DNA from: Rhizobium sp. NXC14
Lineage (GTDB): Bacteria; Pseudomonadota; Alphaproteobacteria; Rhizobiales; Rhizobiaceae
Direction: 5' to 3'
Assembly: GCF_002117485.1 (NCBI RefSeq)
Contig: NZ_CP021030.1
Coordinates: forward strand, 747,001 to 811,000
DNA: 64,000 nucleotides
A model generated the notes under the pieces. That model searched no databases and was not told the DNA's origin. It worked only from the letters and a program-made list of their open reading frames with translations. Shown piece after piece: positions 27,124 to 35,747 of this stretch. How positions within the stretch are numbered: position 1 is the stretch's first letter; each line of letters starts with the position of its first letter. The position numbers and the translations under genes were made by a program.

Positions 27124-28359
27124 TTATTGGTCTTCAACGTCCGCCTTCTGCGGAAACAGCGTCAACCGAGTTATCAGGCCCAAAACGAGCACAAAATAGA
27201 AAGAACCTATCCATGATTTAAATATTTCGCTCGTCAGGCATTCGAGCGTGATGAAAGCCATAATCGCGAAGGCTTCGATGTTCGCCTTTATGATTGTCAA
27301 GCCGCCAGGGCCACATAATCGCATGAAAAGTAGCGACATATGAATCGCCAGAGGCAAAACTCCAATAGCCCCTAGTTCAAGAACGGTCTTCAAGGCACTG
27401 CTTTCGGTTCCAAAGTCATCCAATCCGAAGGAGACGGGAACCTGAGTCAGCATCGCGGGACCGTAGCCGAAAATCGGCGCCCACCAGTTTTCCATAAGGA
27501 GCCCTATCGACGCAGAATAGCGGTCTAACCTTCCTATGTTGCCACTATCGGACAATTCGAACGCGGAGCCGACGAAATTGAGGTTCACTTCACCTAATCG
27601 GTCCAAAATAATTGCGCTGACAACAATAAGCGCCCCGACAAACATAACGTTCATAATATTCGTGACACTAGAAAAATATCGGCACACAACAACAGCGAGG
27701 GCTGCCAACACAAGATAAAGAAGGGGCGCCCTGATCGCTGTCGCGTAAAGCGCCATAGCAATAAGATAAAAACAGAGTAGGACAAGTACCTTTGATGTCA
27801 TGGACTGGTATAAGCGCATGGCGCCAAGGGCTGCCAGTGCGCCGCACCCGAGCTGTAGTCCCAAAACGCCAAGGCTAAACGAAATTCCGTAGCGGCGTTC
27901 AACCGATGTTCCGATGGTCACGACTTTCAAGAGCGCCTGGCCGGAGAGAAGTTCATACAGTGCCACAGACGCATGAAGCAACGCAGAAAAGAGAAAAAGT
28001 TTGACGATGACTTTGAAGAGAAATCGCGGCGATTGTTTCTGTGTCCAGAGGAAAAGCCCCAGCCATAGGCCATATGACAGCAAGGCCCAAACAAAGCCGG
28101 TCGGTCCAACCGCTAGCATGTTTCGAACGCCGCTTGCCACAAGTATCAATGAAAAGAGAAAGATCGCATATGTGATCCAGGACGTATCGCATCTGATCAG
28201 ATTCGACGGGAGATAAAAGAGCGCCATGAACACTGGTATCAAAGCCCAGAGATTGAGCGCAGGCGATTTTCCCGCGATTACCTGCAGAACGAAATCGAAG
28301 TTAAGGCAGACCGCGATGGCAAATAACAGGGGTGGGACGATGTTTCTACCGAGAGTCAC
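27124..28359 (-). CDS. wzy: O-antigen/polysaccharide polymerase (Wzy-like)
   Basis: 411 residues, with about ten to twelve hydrophobic segments and a larger loop in the second half (LSDSGNIGRLDRYSASIGLLMENWW...FGYGPAM), the layout of Wzy polymerases and O-antigen ligases. Wzy joins undecaprenyl-linked repeat units in the periplasm. It overlaps the pyruvyltransferase gene by 14 bases. Because Wzx and Wzz genes are also present in the region, Wzy fits better than a WaaL ligase. Sequence of this family is poorly conserved, so the call rests on topology and context. Confidence 0.78.
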   Translation of the reverse strand: MTLGRNIVPPLLFAIAVCLNFDFVLQVIAGKSPALNLWALIPVFMALFYLPSNLIRCDTSWITYAIFLFSLILVASGVRNMLAVGPTGFVWALLSYGLWLGLFLWTQKQSPRFLFKVIVKLFLFSALLHASVALYELLSGQALLKVVTIGTSVERRYGISFSLGVLGLQLGCGALAALGAMRLYQSMTSKVLVLLCFYLIAMALYATAIRAPLLYLVLAALAVVVCRYFSSVTNIMNVMFVGALIVVSAIILDRLGEVNLNFVGSAFELSDSGNIGRLDRYSASIGLLMENWWAPIFGYGPAMLTQVPVSFGLDDFGTESSALKTVLELGAIGVLPLAIHMSLLFMRLCGPGGLTIIKANIEAFAIMAFITLECLTSEIFKSWIGSFYFVLVLGLITRLTLFPQKADVEDQ

Positions 28360-29491
28360 AGACGCTACCTTCTTTAAAGGCTAGCTTGGCAAGATTGTCG
28401 AACTGAGCAGAAGCGCTTGCTCGAGCGAGACCGACGCTGGAGACATAGACATCGGACATGGCAGCATTCAGTTTAGACATGACAAGATCTACGAGCTGCG
28501 CTGGGGTGAAGTTCATTCTCAAGTAGTTCTCATCACCTAACATTTTCATCAATGCGTCCATTTTCCCAGCGCGGGAGAGGCATACGAATGGTGTCATCTG
28601 GCATGTTGCAAATATCAAGGGATGCATTCTAGAACTTACGAGGCAATCGGCCGCGGTGATCAACTCAATCAGTTCCATGAGAGACAGAGACCCGGGCTGG
28701 GCCCAACGCGCCATCTTGGATGTGTGTAGCAGGTCCCTGTCGAAAATCTCACTATCATAGCCTTCTTGAGAATCCGATACAGCATAAACGACCTCCACCC
28801 CCGCTTCGTTTAGTTTTTTGACAGATGTGTTGAGCTGTTCAACATAAGCCAGTGAATGGAACTTGTCGTTGGACGGCATTATAATGACAATTTTGGACGA
28901 TGATTCAATTTTAAATCGCGTGCAAAGTTGGCTACGGGCCTTCTTCCTGTCAATTCGTTCACCAAGAAATGCGGGATCGGCGGACAAGAGGATATCTGCG
29001 CTCGGAGCAAGAGCCTTCAGACGCTGGAATGATCCTTCATCCCTGACACTAAAAAAATCGGCGCCAAGCGCGATTCGGCGCATCGCAAAGCGTCCAAATG
29101 ACGATAACCCGTCGCTCACCCCAACACCTACGGCTGCAAATTTCTTTCGGAAGATCTTTGCAAGCATATAAAGCTGAAAATTTGTCGCGAGATGACCCCA
29201 TAACGGATTCGGAAAGCGCGGCTCCGAAAATTGTTCGCCGCCTCCGATCACGACCACATCACACTTCCACAGTGTTCCGATCAAAGACACTTTCAATCGT
29301 CGCAGATCTAGTCTCCTAACGAATCCGATCTTCCTCCCGGTCGATTTTGTAAAGTTCCCGGCATCAATTCCGGCAATATGTACTGTTCCGCCGTATCGCT
29401 CGATCTGATTTGTAATCTCTAGGGCGATCGCGTCATCCCCAAGATTGCCACTGCCGTAAGGGCCGCAGACAAGGTATCTTGCAGATGTCAT
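28346..29491 (-). CDS. Polysaccharide pyruvyl transferase family protein
   Basis: 381 residues. GPYGSGNLGDDAIALEI at the N-terminus, VVVIGGGEQF, FFSVRDEGSFQRL and SSRMHPLIFATCQMTPFV near the end are the conserved blocks of the CsaB/WcaK pyruvyltransferase family. It would add a ketal pyruvate from PEP to a sugar of the repeat unit, giving extra negative charge. First gene of the leftward set, reading away from neuB. Some family members have other roles, so pyruvylation is an inference. Confidence 0.82.
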   Translation of the reverse strand: MTSARYLVCGPYGSGNLGDDAIALEITNQIERYGGTVHIAGIDAGNFTKSTGRKIGFVRRLDLRRLKVSLIGTLWKCDVVVIGGGEQFSEPRFPNPLWGHLATNFQLYMLAKIFRKKFAAVGVGVSDGLSSFGRFAMRRIALGADFFSVRDEGSFQRLKALAPSADILLSADPAFLGERIDRKKARSQLCTRFKIESSSKIVIIMPSNDKFHSLAYVEQLNTSVKKLNEAGVEVVYAVSDSQEGYDSEIFDRDLLHTSKMARWAQPGSLSLMELIELITAADCLVSSRMHPLIFATCQMTPFVCLSRAGKMDALMKMLGDENYLRMNFTPAQLVDLVMSKLNAAMSDVYVSSVGLARASASAQFDNLAKLAFKEGSVCDSR

Positions 29492-29733
29492 TGGGCTTTC
29501 CTTCGGTCACTGTAAGCGGAGATATCGCCTCGCATGCTCACGCATTAAGATATATATCTTGGACGGTCAAACCATTCGCCCGAGATATCCATGTAGCTGT
29601 GCCACGCTTGTCACAATGGGCCTGCGTGCGCTATCACACGCCAATTCCGCTGAGAAGGTCGGCGAAGATCGGGTTCGCCTAGCATCTTTATAAACTCTCA
29701 CAGGGGTACTGCAATTGAACCTGGAAGAACGCT
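29492..29733. promoter_or_regulatory. Divergent promoter region with a 14-bp palindrome
   Basis: The 242 bases between two oppositely transcribed polysaccharide gene sets must hold both promoters. AAGATATATATCTT at 29547-29560 is a perfect palindrome in an A/T-rich patch and may be an operator or simply a melting region. No known regulator box was recognised. Confidence 0.4.
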
Positions 29734-30771
29734 TTGAAGATTGAAGAATCCCAGATCGGCAATGGCTTCCCATGTTTTATCATTGGAGAAATTGCCCAAG
29801 CTCACGACGGAAGTTTGGGCGCTGCTCACGCCTACATCGAATCCGTCGCCAAATCGGGTGCAAATTCGGTTAAATTCCAAACGCATATCGCGGAGGCAGA
29901 ATCGACTCCTGACGAAAAATTCCGCGTAAAGGTTTTTCCACAGGACGCCACCCGTTACGACTACTGGCGTCGGATGGAATTTTCCAAAGAGCAGTGGGCA
30001 GGCCTCTTCGATCATGCGCGACAGAAAGGCCTGATATTTCTATCGACACCGTTTTCTTTTGAAGCCGTAGAACTGCTGGACAGACTTGGTGTTCCCGCCT
30101 GGAAGGTGGGATCTGGGGAAGTCGGCAATCTTCCAATGTTGGAGATGATGGCGCGAACGGGGAAACCCATTCTTCTGTCGAGCGGAATGTCGAGTTGGTC
30201 GGATTTGGATGACGCCTTCGCAGTAATCAAAAAGCATGGCGCGGAAATTGCGTTGTTTCAATGTACGACGGCTTATCCCTGCCCACCTGATAAGGTCGGG
30301 TTGAATCTGATCGGCGAGATGAAGTTGCGATATGGTGTACCGGTGGGCCTGTCAGATCATAGCGGCACCATTTACCCAAGTCTGTCGGCGGTCACGCTCG
30401 GCGCAAATCTGATTGAGGTGCATACGGTCTTCTCAAAGGAATGTTTCGGGCCCGATGTTGCTGCTTCTGTTACGACGAAGGAGCTACAGCAGTTAGTGGA
30501 TGGAATTCGTTTTACAGAAACCATGATGATGGCCCCGATGGATAAGGACCATGAGGCTGAGGAGAAGAAGGAGCTCAGCATCCTTTTCGGTAAGAGCTTG
30601 TATTGCAAGACGGGCCTGCGGAAGGGGCACATATTGACGCCGCAAGATATCGCATTAAAGAAGCCGGGAACCGGGATGCCTGCCCGGATGCTAGACAATG
30701 CTGTTGGCAAGATACTCAAACGCGATTATCTCGCTGGGGAGCAGTTGAAAGAGAGTGATTTAGATGGTTGA
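29734..30771 (+). CDS. neuB: N-acetylneuraminate (nonulosonate) synthase NeuB-like
   Basis: 345 residues. A TIM-barrel NeuB domain: CFIIGEIAQAHDGSLGAAH, SGANSVKFQTHIAEAEST, FLSTPFSFEAVELLDRLGV, WKVGSGEVGNLPMLE, FQCTTAYPCPPDKVGLN and GLSDHSG; then a C-terminal SAF domain (LRKGHILTPQDIALKKPGTG). NeuB condenses PEP with an N-acetylmannosamine-type sugar to make a nine-carbon nonulosonic acid. The start is TTG at 29734, giving the family-typical MKI; GGAAG lies upstream. It overlaps neuC by 8 bases. Whether the product is Neu5Ac, legionaminic or another acid cannot be read directly; neuC next door argues for a ManNAc-type substrate. Confidence 0.88.
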   Translation: MKIEESQIGNGFPCFIIGEIAQAHDGSLGAAHAYIESVAKSGANSVKFQTHIAEAESTPDEKFRVKVFPQDATRYDYWRRMEFSKEQWAGLFDHARQKGLIFLSTPFSFEAVELLDRLGVPAWKVGSGEVGNLPMLEMMARTGKPILLSSGMSSWSDLDDAFAVIKKHGAEIALFQCTTAYPCPPDKVGLNLIGEMKLRYGVPVGLSDHSGTIYPSLSAVTLGANLIEVHTVFSKECFGPDVAASVTTKELQQLVDGIRFTETMMMAPMDKDHEAEEKKELSILFGKSLYCKTGLRKGHILTPQDIALKKPGTGMPARMLDNAVGKILKRDYLAGEQLKESDLDG

Positions 30772-31930
30772 GACAGTTCGCAGAATTTGCGCCGTGCTGG
30801 TTGATCGAGCGAACTACGGGCGCATGCATCCCGTGATGCGTGCGATAAATGCCGATGCCGATCTCGAACTCCTTACCGTATGTGCGGGCACCATGTTGCT
30901 CGAGCGTTTTGGTCAAGCAGAGAAGATCGTTGGCGCCGACGGTTTCAAGATTGACGGTCGCGTGTTTTTGGAAGTAGAGGGATCTATCCCAGCCACTATG
31001 GCGAAAAGCATCGGTTTGGGCGTGATCGAATTCTCGACTGAATTTCAACGGCTTCAGCCCGACATTGTGCTGTTGATCGGGGATCGGTATGAAGCCCTGG
31101 CCGCTGCAATAGCGGCTGCTTATATGAACATCCCGATCGCCCATATTCAGGGCGGGGAGGTTTCCGGTTCGATCGACGAGAGTGCACGTCACGCAATCAC
31201 GAAATTCGCCCATCTCCATTTCCCTTCGACTGAGCGATCTGCGCAGTTTATCAGGAGAATGGGTGAGAGAACGGACTCTGTTTTTAATGTGGGATGTCCG
31301 TCCGGCGACTACATTAGATCTCTCGACACGGAATTGCCTGCTAACCTATTTACGAATATTGGCGTCGGCGGCGCGCTAAATTCGGATAATCCGTTCTTTC
31401 TCGTCATATATCACCCTGTTACGACGCATTTTGGCAATGAACGGCAGCAGGTTCAGCAGCTTATAGAAGGGTTAGCCGAACTGGCGCACCCGACCCTTTG
31501 GATCTGGCCGAACATTGATGCGGGTGCCGATGACATATCAAAGGCGTTGCGAACTCATCGCGAGCATTACAAGGCTGAGTGGCTGCATCTTGTCAAAAAT
31601 CTTGAACCGATCACCTTTCAGAAGTGTCTCAAGAAGGCGACATGCGCTATCGGCAATTCGTCGAGCTTCATCAGGGACAGTACGTTTTCCGGAACACCTG
31701 TTGTCTTGGTAGGCGAAAGGCAGGCCGGCCGGGAACACGGTGAAAATCTAACTGCCGTCCGGCCAGAGAAGCAATTAATCATAGATGCCATCAAGGCCCA
31801 GATTGCACATGGGCGCTATCCCGTATCCAATCTCTACGGTGAAGGTAACGCAAGCGTGCGCATCGTTGAGAAGATCAAGAATTTCGAACCCTACCAGCAG
31901 AAAATGCTGCAATATGTCTCAGATTACTAA
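30764..31930 (+). CDS. neuC: UDP-N-acetylglucosamine 2-epimerase (hydrolysing) NeuC-like
   Basis: 388 residues, GT-B-like epimerase fold. RRICAVLVDRANYGRMHPVM at the N-terminus, LLIGDRYEALAAAIAAAYMN, then IAHIQGGEVSGSIDESARHA and KFAHLHFPSTERSA are highly typical of NeuC/NnaA hydrolysing epimerases. It releases UDP and forms ManNAc (or a related sugar) for NeuB. The C-terminal GNSSSFIRDSTFSGTPVVLVG is the UDP-binding part. Coupled to neuB by an 8-base overlap and to the next gene by 17 bases. Confidence 0.88.
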   Translation: MVETVRRICAVLVDRANYGRMHPVMRAINADADLELLTVCAGTMLLERFGQAEKIVGADGFKIDGRVFLEVEGSIPATMAKSIGLGVIEFSTEFQRLQPDIVLLIGDRYEALAAAIAAAYMNIPIAHIQGGEVSGSIDESARHAITKFAHLHFPSTERSAQFIRRMGERTDSVFNVGCPSGDYIRSLDTELPANLFTNIGVGGALNSDNPFFLVIYHPVTTHFGNERQQVQQLIEGLAELAHPTLWIWPNIDAGADDISKALRTHREHYKAEWLHLVKNLEPITFQKCLKKATCAIGNSSSFIRDSTFSGTPVVLVGERQAGREHGENLTAVRPEKQLIIDAIKAQIAHGRYPVSNLYGEGNASVRIVEKIKNFEPYQQKMLQYVSDY

Positions 31931-32864
31931 CATCCTTGTCCTTGAGCCCGAAAACTACAGTCCACATGCTTTGGCAACCTATAGGCAGATGGGAAAGGTT
32001 TGGTTGGGTCAGGCGGAATCGAACACAGAAGTGTCCATTATCGTTGTACGGCTCGCCTACAGAATAGATGGAACGTTGCTGGATCGCTTCCCATCGCTGC
32101 AGGCAGTCGTTTCACCGACGACCGCCCTCACGCACGTTGACGTGGAAGAGTGCCGGCGCCGCGGAATCGAGGTGATTTCGCTGTCGGATTGCCGGGATGC
32201 AATCAACGACATCACGTCGACTGCCGAGCTCGCCCTTGGGCTTATGATATCGCTGTTGCGAGCTATCCCGTGTGCTTCCAGCGAGGTGGTTCGAAATGGC
32301 AGTTGGAATAGAAATGCCTTTCGTTCCAGGCAATTGTCACGGATGACCTTGGGGATTATAGGTCTTGGCAGGCTTGGGCGGCATATGGCTCGGTATGCGA
32401 AGGCGCTCTGCATGGAAATTGTCGCTTATGATCCGTATCAGCCACAAGAGAAGTTTGATGAACTGGGTGTGCGCAGATCGGATTTGCTTCCTCTACTAAA
32501 GGAAGCTGACATCATTTCTATCCATGCATCGTTGACCGGCGCAAATTATGGTTTTCTCGGGCGTGCGGAGATAGCTGAGATGCGTTCTCATGCACTCGTT
32601 GTCAATACGGCTCGTGGTGGGCTGATCGATGAGGCGGCTCTAGCCGATGCTCTTCGAGATGGAAAGCTAGGCGGCGTTGCAGTCGATGTTTTGAGGGACG
32701 AAGACGAGGGTGTGGGTTGGATGAAGGAGTCTCCCTTAATCAGAGCCGCAAAAGACGGCTTCAATGTGTTGATTACCCCCCACATTGGAGGCTGTACCTC
32801 GGATGCGATGCATGTCACAGAGGAAAGTATTGCGGATGTGGCATTCAAGAAGTTTGGCGGCTGA
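31914..32864 (+). CDS. D-isomer-specific 2-hydroxyacid dehydrogenase (SerA-like) within the neu operon
   Basis: 316 residues counted from ATG 31914 (the open frame starts earlier, inside neuC, but that part is not family-like). LGIIGLGRLGRHMARYAKAL is the NAD-binding loop. VVNTARGGLIDEAAL carries the catalytic Arg and ITPHIGGC the catalytic His. The family reduces 2-keto acids to D-2-hydroxyacids or the reverse (D-lactate, glycerate, phosphoglycerate). This size lacks the ACT domain of long SerA. Its place between neuC and neuA, with tight overlaps, says it serves the same pathway: either it provides a hydroxyacid substituent or acts on a nonulosonate-related keto acid. Both ideas are inference. 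Confidence 0.85.
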   Translation: MSQITNILVLEPENYSPHALATYRQMGKVWLGQAESNTEVSIIVVRLAYRIDGTLLDRFPSLQAVVSPTTALTHVDVEECRRRGIEVISLSDCRDAINDITSTAELALGLMISLLRAIPCASSEVVRNGSWNRNAFRSRQLSRMTLGIIGLGRLGRHMARYAKALCMEIVAYDPYQPQEKFDELGVRRSDLLPLLKEADIISIHASLTGANYGFLGRAEIAEMRSHALVVNTARGGLIDEAALADALRDGKLGGVAVDVLRDEDEGVGWMKESPLIRAAKDGFNVLITPHIGGCTSDAMHVTEESIADVAFKKFGG

Positions 32865-32865
32865 C

Positions 32866-33561
32866 GTGGAAAAAAAGGTTCTGGGATTGCTTCCGGCGCG
32901 AGGGGGATCGAAGGGGCTGCCGCGAAAGAATGTGCGGCCGCTGAACGGCCGTCCTCTCATCGATTGGGCGGGTAAGGCGCTTTCTGCCTCGTCATCTGTG
33001 CGCCGTGCTATTTGTAGTACGGATGACCCCGAAATCGCTCGAGCCGCGATTGATAGTGGCCTGGAAGTACCGTGGATGCGGCCGCCGGAGATATCACATG
33101 ACTCGAGTCTTGTCGTGGACGTCATCCTGCATGCGCTGGATGCCTTGGCAAGAGAAGGTGATTTAGACTACGAGTACGTCGCGCTCGTGCAGGCGACAAG
33201 TCCCACAGTCACGACCGGTGATATCGATTCCGCTGTGGCAATGGCGATCGCCAAGCAAGCAGATACGGTGATAACCGGCTTCCACGCCGGTCAAAGGCAT
33301 CCGGCAACAATGTTCTCACTCTCGGCGAATGACGAGGTGACATGGTTGTTAGCCGACGAGCAACGGATGTCACGGAGACAGGATCTGCCTGACTACTTTA
33401 TTCGGACGGGACTTGTTTATGTGATCAGCACAGAAACCCTCGTTCAGCGGCGATCGATCTATGGAGAGCGCATATTCTGCTTGGTCGTTTCCGAGGAACG
33501 GGCACTGACCATCGACGAAGAACGTGATTTCCAAATAGCGGAATTTCTTTTGAGGAGATAA
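32866..33561 (+). CDS. neuA: CMP-nonulosonate (acylneuraminate) cytidylyltransferase NeuA-like
   Basis: 231 residues from GTG 32866, one base after the dehydrogenase stop; a longer frame upstream lies inside that gene and is not typical. LLPARGGSKGLPRKNVRPL is the CTP-binding N-terminal motif, ICSTDDPEIARAA and VALVQATSP are further signatures of CMP-Neu5Ac synthetases. It activates the nonulosonate with CMP for transfer. The C-terminal haem-haemolysin-like or SGNH extension of some NeuA proteins is absent. Gene order neuB-neuC-x-neuA supports the pathway. Confidence 0.86.
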   Translation: MEKKVLGLLPARGGSKGLPRKNVRPLNGRPLIDWAGKALSASSSVRRAICSTDDPEIARAAIDSGLEVPWMRPPEISHDSSLVVDVILHALDALAREGDLDYEYVALVQATSPTVTTGDIDSAVAMAIAKQADTVITGFHAGQRHPATMFSLSANDEVTWLLADEQRMSRRQDLPDYFIRTGLVYVISTETLVQRRSIYGERIFCLVVSEERALTIDEERDFQIAEFLLRR

Positions 33562-33564
33562 CTC

Positions 33565-34407
33565 ATGCCCGAATATCGCGGCGACGGCGACAGTTTTGAA
33601 CGCAACTGGAACTCCACGGAGGAGGCCCATTACTTGCACTGGACGCGTCGCGAACCCGAAAATCAGATTCAGCTCGCATTCCGCCAGCATTGGAAAACTT
33701 TTCAAGAATTGCTTCCGGCGAATCTCGCTGGCAAACGTGTACTCGAGGTTGGTTGTGGGCGCGGATCTCTAAGTGCATATTTCGCGGATGCCGGGTGGGA
33801 TTGTACTCTGCTCGACATCTCGCCGGCTGCGATCAATCTTGCGCGTGCTGCATTCGAAGCACAAGGATTGAACGCAAGATTCAAGGTCGGCGACTGCCTC
33901 GACATGCCGTTTGAAACAGGCGGCTATGATTTAGTGTTCTCCATAGGTCTTCTGGAGCATTTCGAGGAGATTGAAGACGCAATAGCCGAGCAAGTACGAA
34001 TCCTGGCGCCGAATGGTCTGTTCATTGGTTATGTTGTTCCACATATCCCTGAGAACGTGCAGAAAGAATATGCTTGGGTCTGTGATATTCTTAGGGCAAT
34101 CTTACCGCTGACGTCTGCGCAGACGAAAACACCACTTTACAGATCCGATCAACTGTCTCCCCCCTATCTCGCCGCAATGGGGGCTGCGGGTTTGAAGAAT
34201 GTTGGTGCTAGCGGAACTTATCCGCTTCCGATGATCAGCAATTCCCCGGACTTTCCCTTCACGTTGCTGCCTTCAGACGCTGAACGTGTTCTCGTGAAAC
34301 ATTTCGAGCTGATTCTCGAAAAGCGGCATCAACAGACAGGCAAGAATCCTTGGCTTTGCCCAGAAGGAGACGGTCAGGCATTCCTCGTTTGGGGACAAAA
34401 AACCTGA
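33565..34407 (+). CDS. SAM-dependent methyltransferase in the neu operon
   Basis: 280 residues. KRVLEVGCGRGSLSAYFADAG (motif I), LLDISPAAINLARAAF, FKVGDCLDMPF and LVFSIGLLEHFEEIEDAI make a clear class I methyltransferase of the UbiE/COQ5 or Methyltransf_11 type. GAGGAG lies 7 bases before the ATG, and only 3 bases separate it from neuA, so it belongs to the operon. It may O-methylate the nonulosonate or another sugar of the repeat unit. The extra N- and C-terminal parts (about 60 and 90 residues) are not recognised. Confidence 0.78.
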   Translation: MPEYRGDGDSFERNWNSTEEAHYLHWTRREPENQIQLAFRQHWKTFQELLPANLAGKRVLEVGCGRGSLSAYFADAGWDCTLLDISPAAINLARAAFEAQGLNARFKVGDCLDMPFETGGYDLVFSIGLLEHFEEIEDAIAEQVRILAPNGLFIGYVVPHIPENVQKEYAWVCDILRAILPLTSAQTKTPLYRSDQLSPPYLAAMGAAGLKNVGASGTYPLPMISNSPDFPFTLLPSDAERVLVKHFELILEKRHQQTGKNPWLCPEGDGQAFLVWGQKT

Positions 34408-34457
34408 CCGGCGGAATTCCGTTGCAGGCTGTGCTCTAATTTGGAATGAGGAATACT

Positions 34458-35747
34458 GTGAGTGTTTCGTCGAATGCGGTTACCGTGCTGGCGAGCACGC
34501 TAATAAATTACAACGCCGTCGAGCCGTCGCTGCGAAGGCTCGATCAGGCAGGCGTAGAGACAATTCTTTTCGTTCCAGACCGATATAGAGAGTTTGTCGG
34601 GCAACGCTTGGGAGGGACATTTTCACGCATACGCAGCTACAATCAGCTACTATCCAAGGCGCGCATGATGCGCCTCGCGCACCGATACACAGAACTACTT
34701 GTTGCGGGACCTGAATTTTCGGAAACCTATCGTTTTCGAGAATGGGATCCTGCCTGTTCCAGAGCGGGACTGGCGGGCATTTCTCTTCGATTGAGATCGG
34801 CATTCCCCAGCGCACCGAAACAGTACGTCAATTCCTACCTGGAGCGGCTCTATGCTCCCTTCGTGCCGCGGGTTTTTCCGAGCAACAGGATATTGGTAGT
34901 CACTCGATCTGACATCCGTCATCTTTTGTGCCACCCCGATCTCGACGTCGTGTCCTTAATGGAGAGCTGGGATCACCCGCCAAAGGCGCCGATGGGCTAT
35001 CGTTCGGATACGGCATTCGTCTGGAATCGCGCCCTCCAAAGAGATTGGCGTGAATTCCAGGGAGATGGGGACATTCGTATCGGCTATCCCTTCAAGTTGC
35101 GGTATGTTCTAGAGGGATTTCAAAAGCAGACCGTCGCTAGGAATGCGGTCCTTTATCCCGCATCCTTCAGCAAAAGATCGGACCCGATTTTTTTTGCGGC
35201 GGAACTGAGATTGCTTAAGGTCATATGCGAAGCCACCAGGAAATTGGGCATCGAACTAATCGTTAAGCCTAAACCCAATGGTATTCGTGGTGAATTCGAT
35301 GATCTGTTTGATCAAGGCACTCACGTCAGCATAGCTCCTTACAAGGACAACGACGGTTCAACCGGGTATTTTTTGGACGAACAATACAATGCCGAACGAT
35401 TGGAGCTTTTGTCCCGTTGTTTCGCCGTCATTAACTTGGGCACTACATTCGCAATCGACGCTGCAGCGGCTCGAATCCCAATAATTCAATTGCGGCTAAA
35501 TGATCCAGCCAAGTTTCCCGAGGTTACGCAAGCGAATCGTTGGGTGCATCTTGATAGGCATTTTTTCAGCAAACCGGAACTTCTATGCCAGATTTCAGAA
35601 AATGATAATCCTGTGGACAAGATAGCTCATTTTATTGAGCATATGGATCGAGCGCAATCATTTTCCAACTATCTCTTCGAATGGATTTCCCCCGAGCAAA
35701 CAGCTGAAGAAGCGATTAGCCATATCGCCCGGCGGCTGATGCAATGA
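34458..35747 (+). CDS. Putative GT-B-type glycosyltransferase, unassigned
   Basis: About 429 residues. I do not recognise a named family. Visible: VVSLMESWDHPPKAPMG, like the SWD(N/H)...K motif in surface-carbohydrate transferases related to CDP-glycerol transferases, a middle strand ELIVKPKPNG, and a late FAVINLGTTFAIDAAAARIP resembling the S-G-T-T...D-A donor-binding block of GT-B folds. GTG at 34458 has GAGG six bases upstream and is chosen; an ATG at 34446 would add four residues but has no clear site. Its position right after neuA and the methyltransferase makes it the best candidate in the window for the enzyme using the CMP-nonulosonate; this is inference. Confidence 0.5.
   Translation: MSVSSNAVTVLASTLINYNAVEPSLRRLDQAGVETILFVPDRYREFVGQRLGGTFSRIRSYNQLLSKARMMRLAHRYTELLVAGPEFSETYRFREWDPACSRAGLAGISLRLRSAFPSAPKQYVNSYLERLYAPFVPRVFPSNRILVVTRSDIRHLLCHPDLDVVSLMESWDHPPKAPMGYRSDTAFVWNRALQRDWREFQGDGDIRIGYPFKLRYVLEGFQKQTVARNAVLYPASFSKRSDPIFFAAELRLLKVICEATRKLGIELIVKPKPNGIRGEFDDLFDQGTHVSIAPYKDNDGSTGYFLDEQYNAERLELLSRCFAVINLGTTFAIDAAAARIPIIQLRLNDPAKFPEVTQANRWVHLDRHFFSKPELLCQISENDNPVDKIAHFIEHMDRAQSFSNYLFEWISPEQTAEEAISHIARRLMQ

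Noticed and set aside
31785..31913. Upstream extension of the hydroxyacid dehydrogenase
   Set aside because: These 43 codons lie within neuC in another frame and are not family-like; ATG 31914 gives a normal length.
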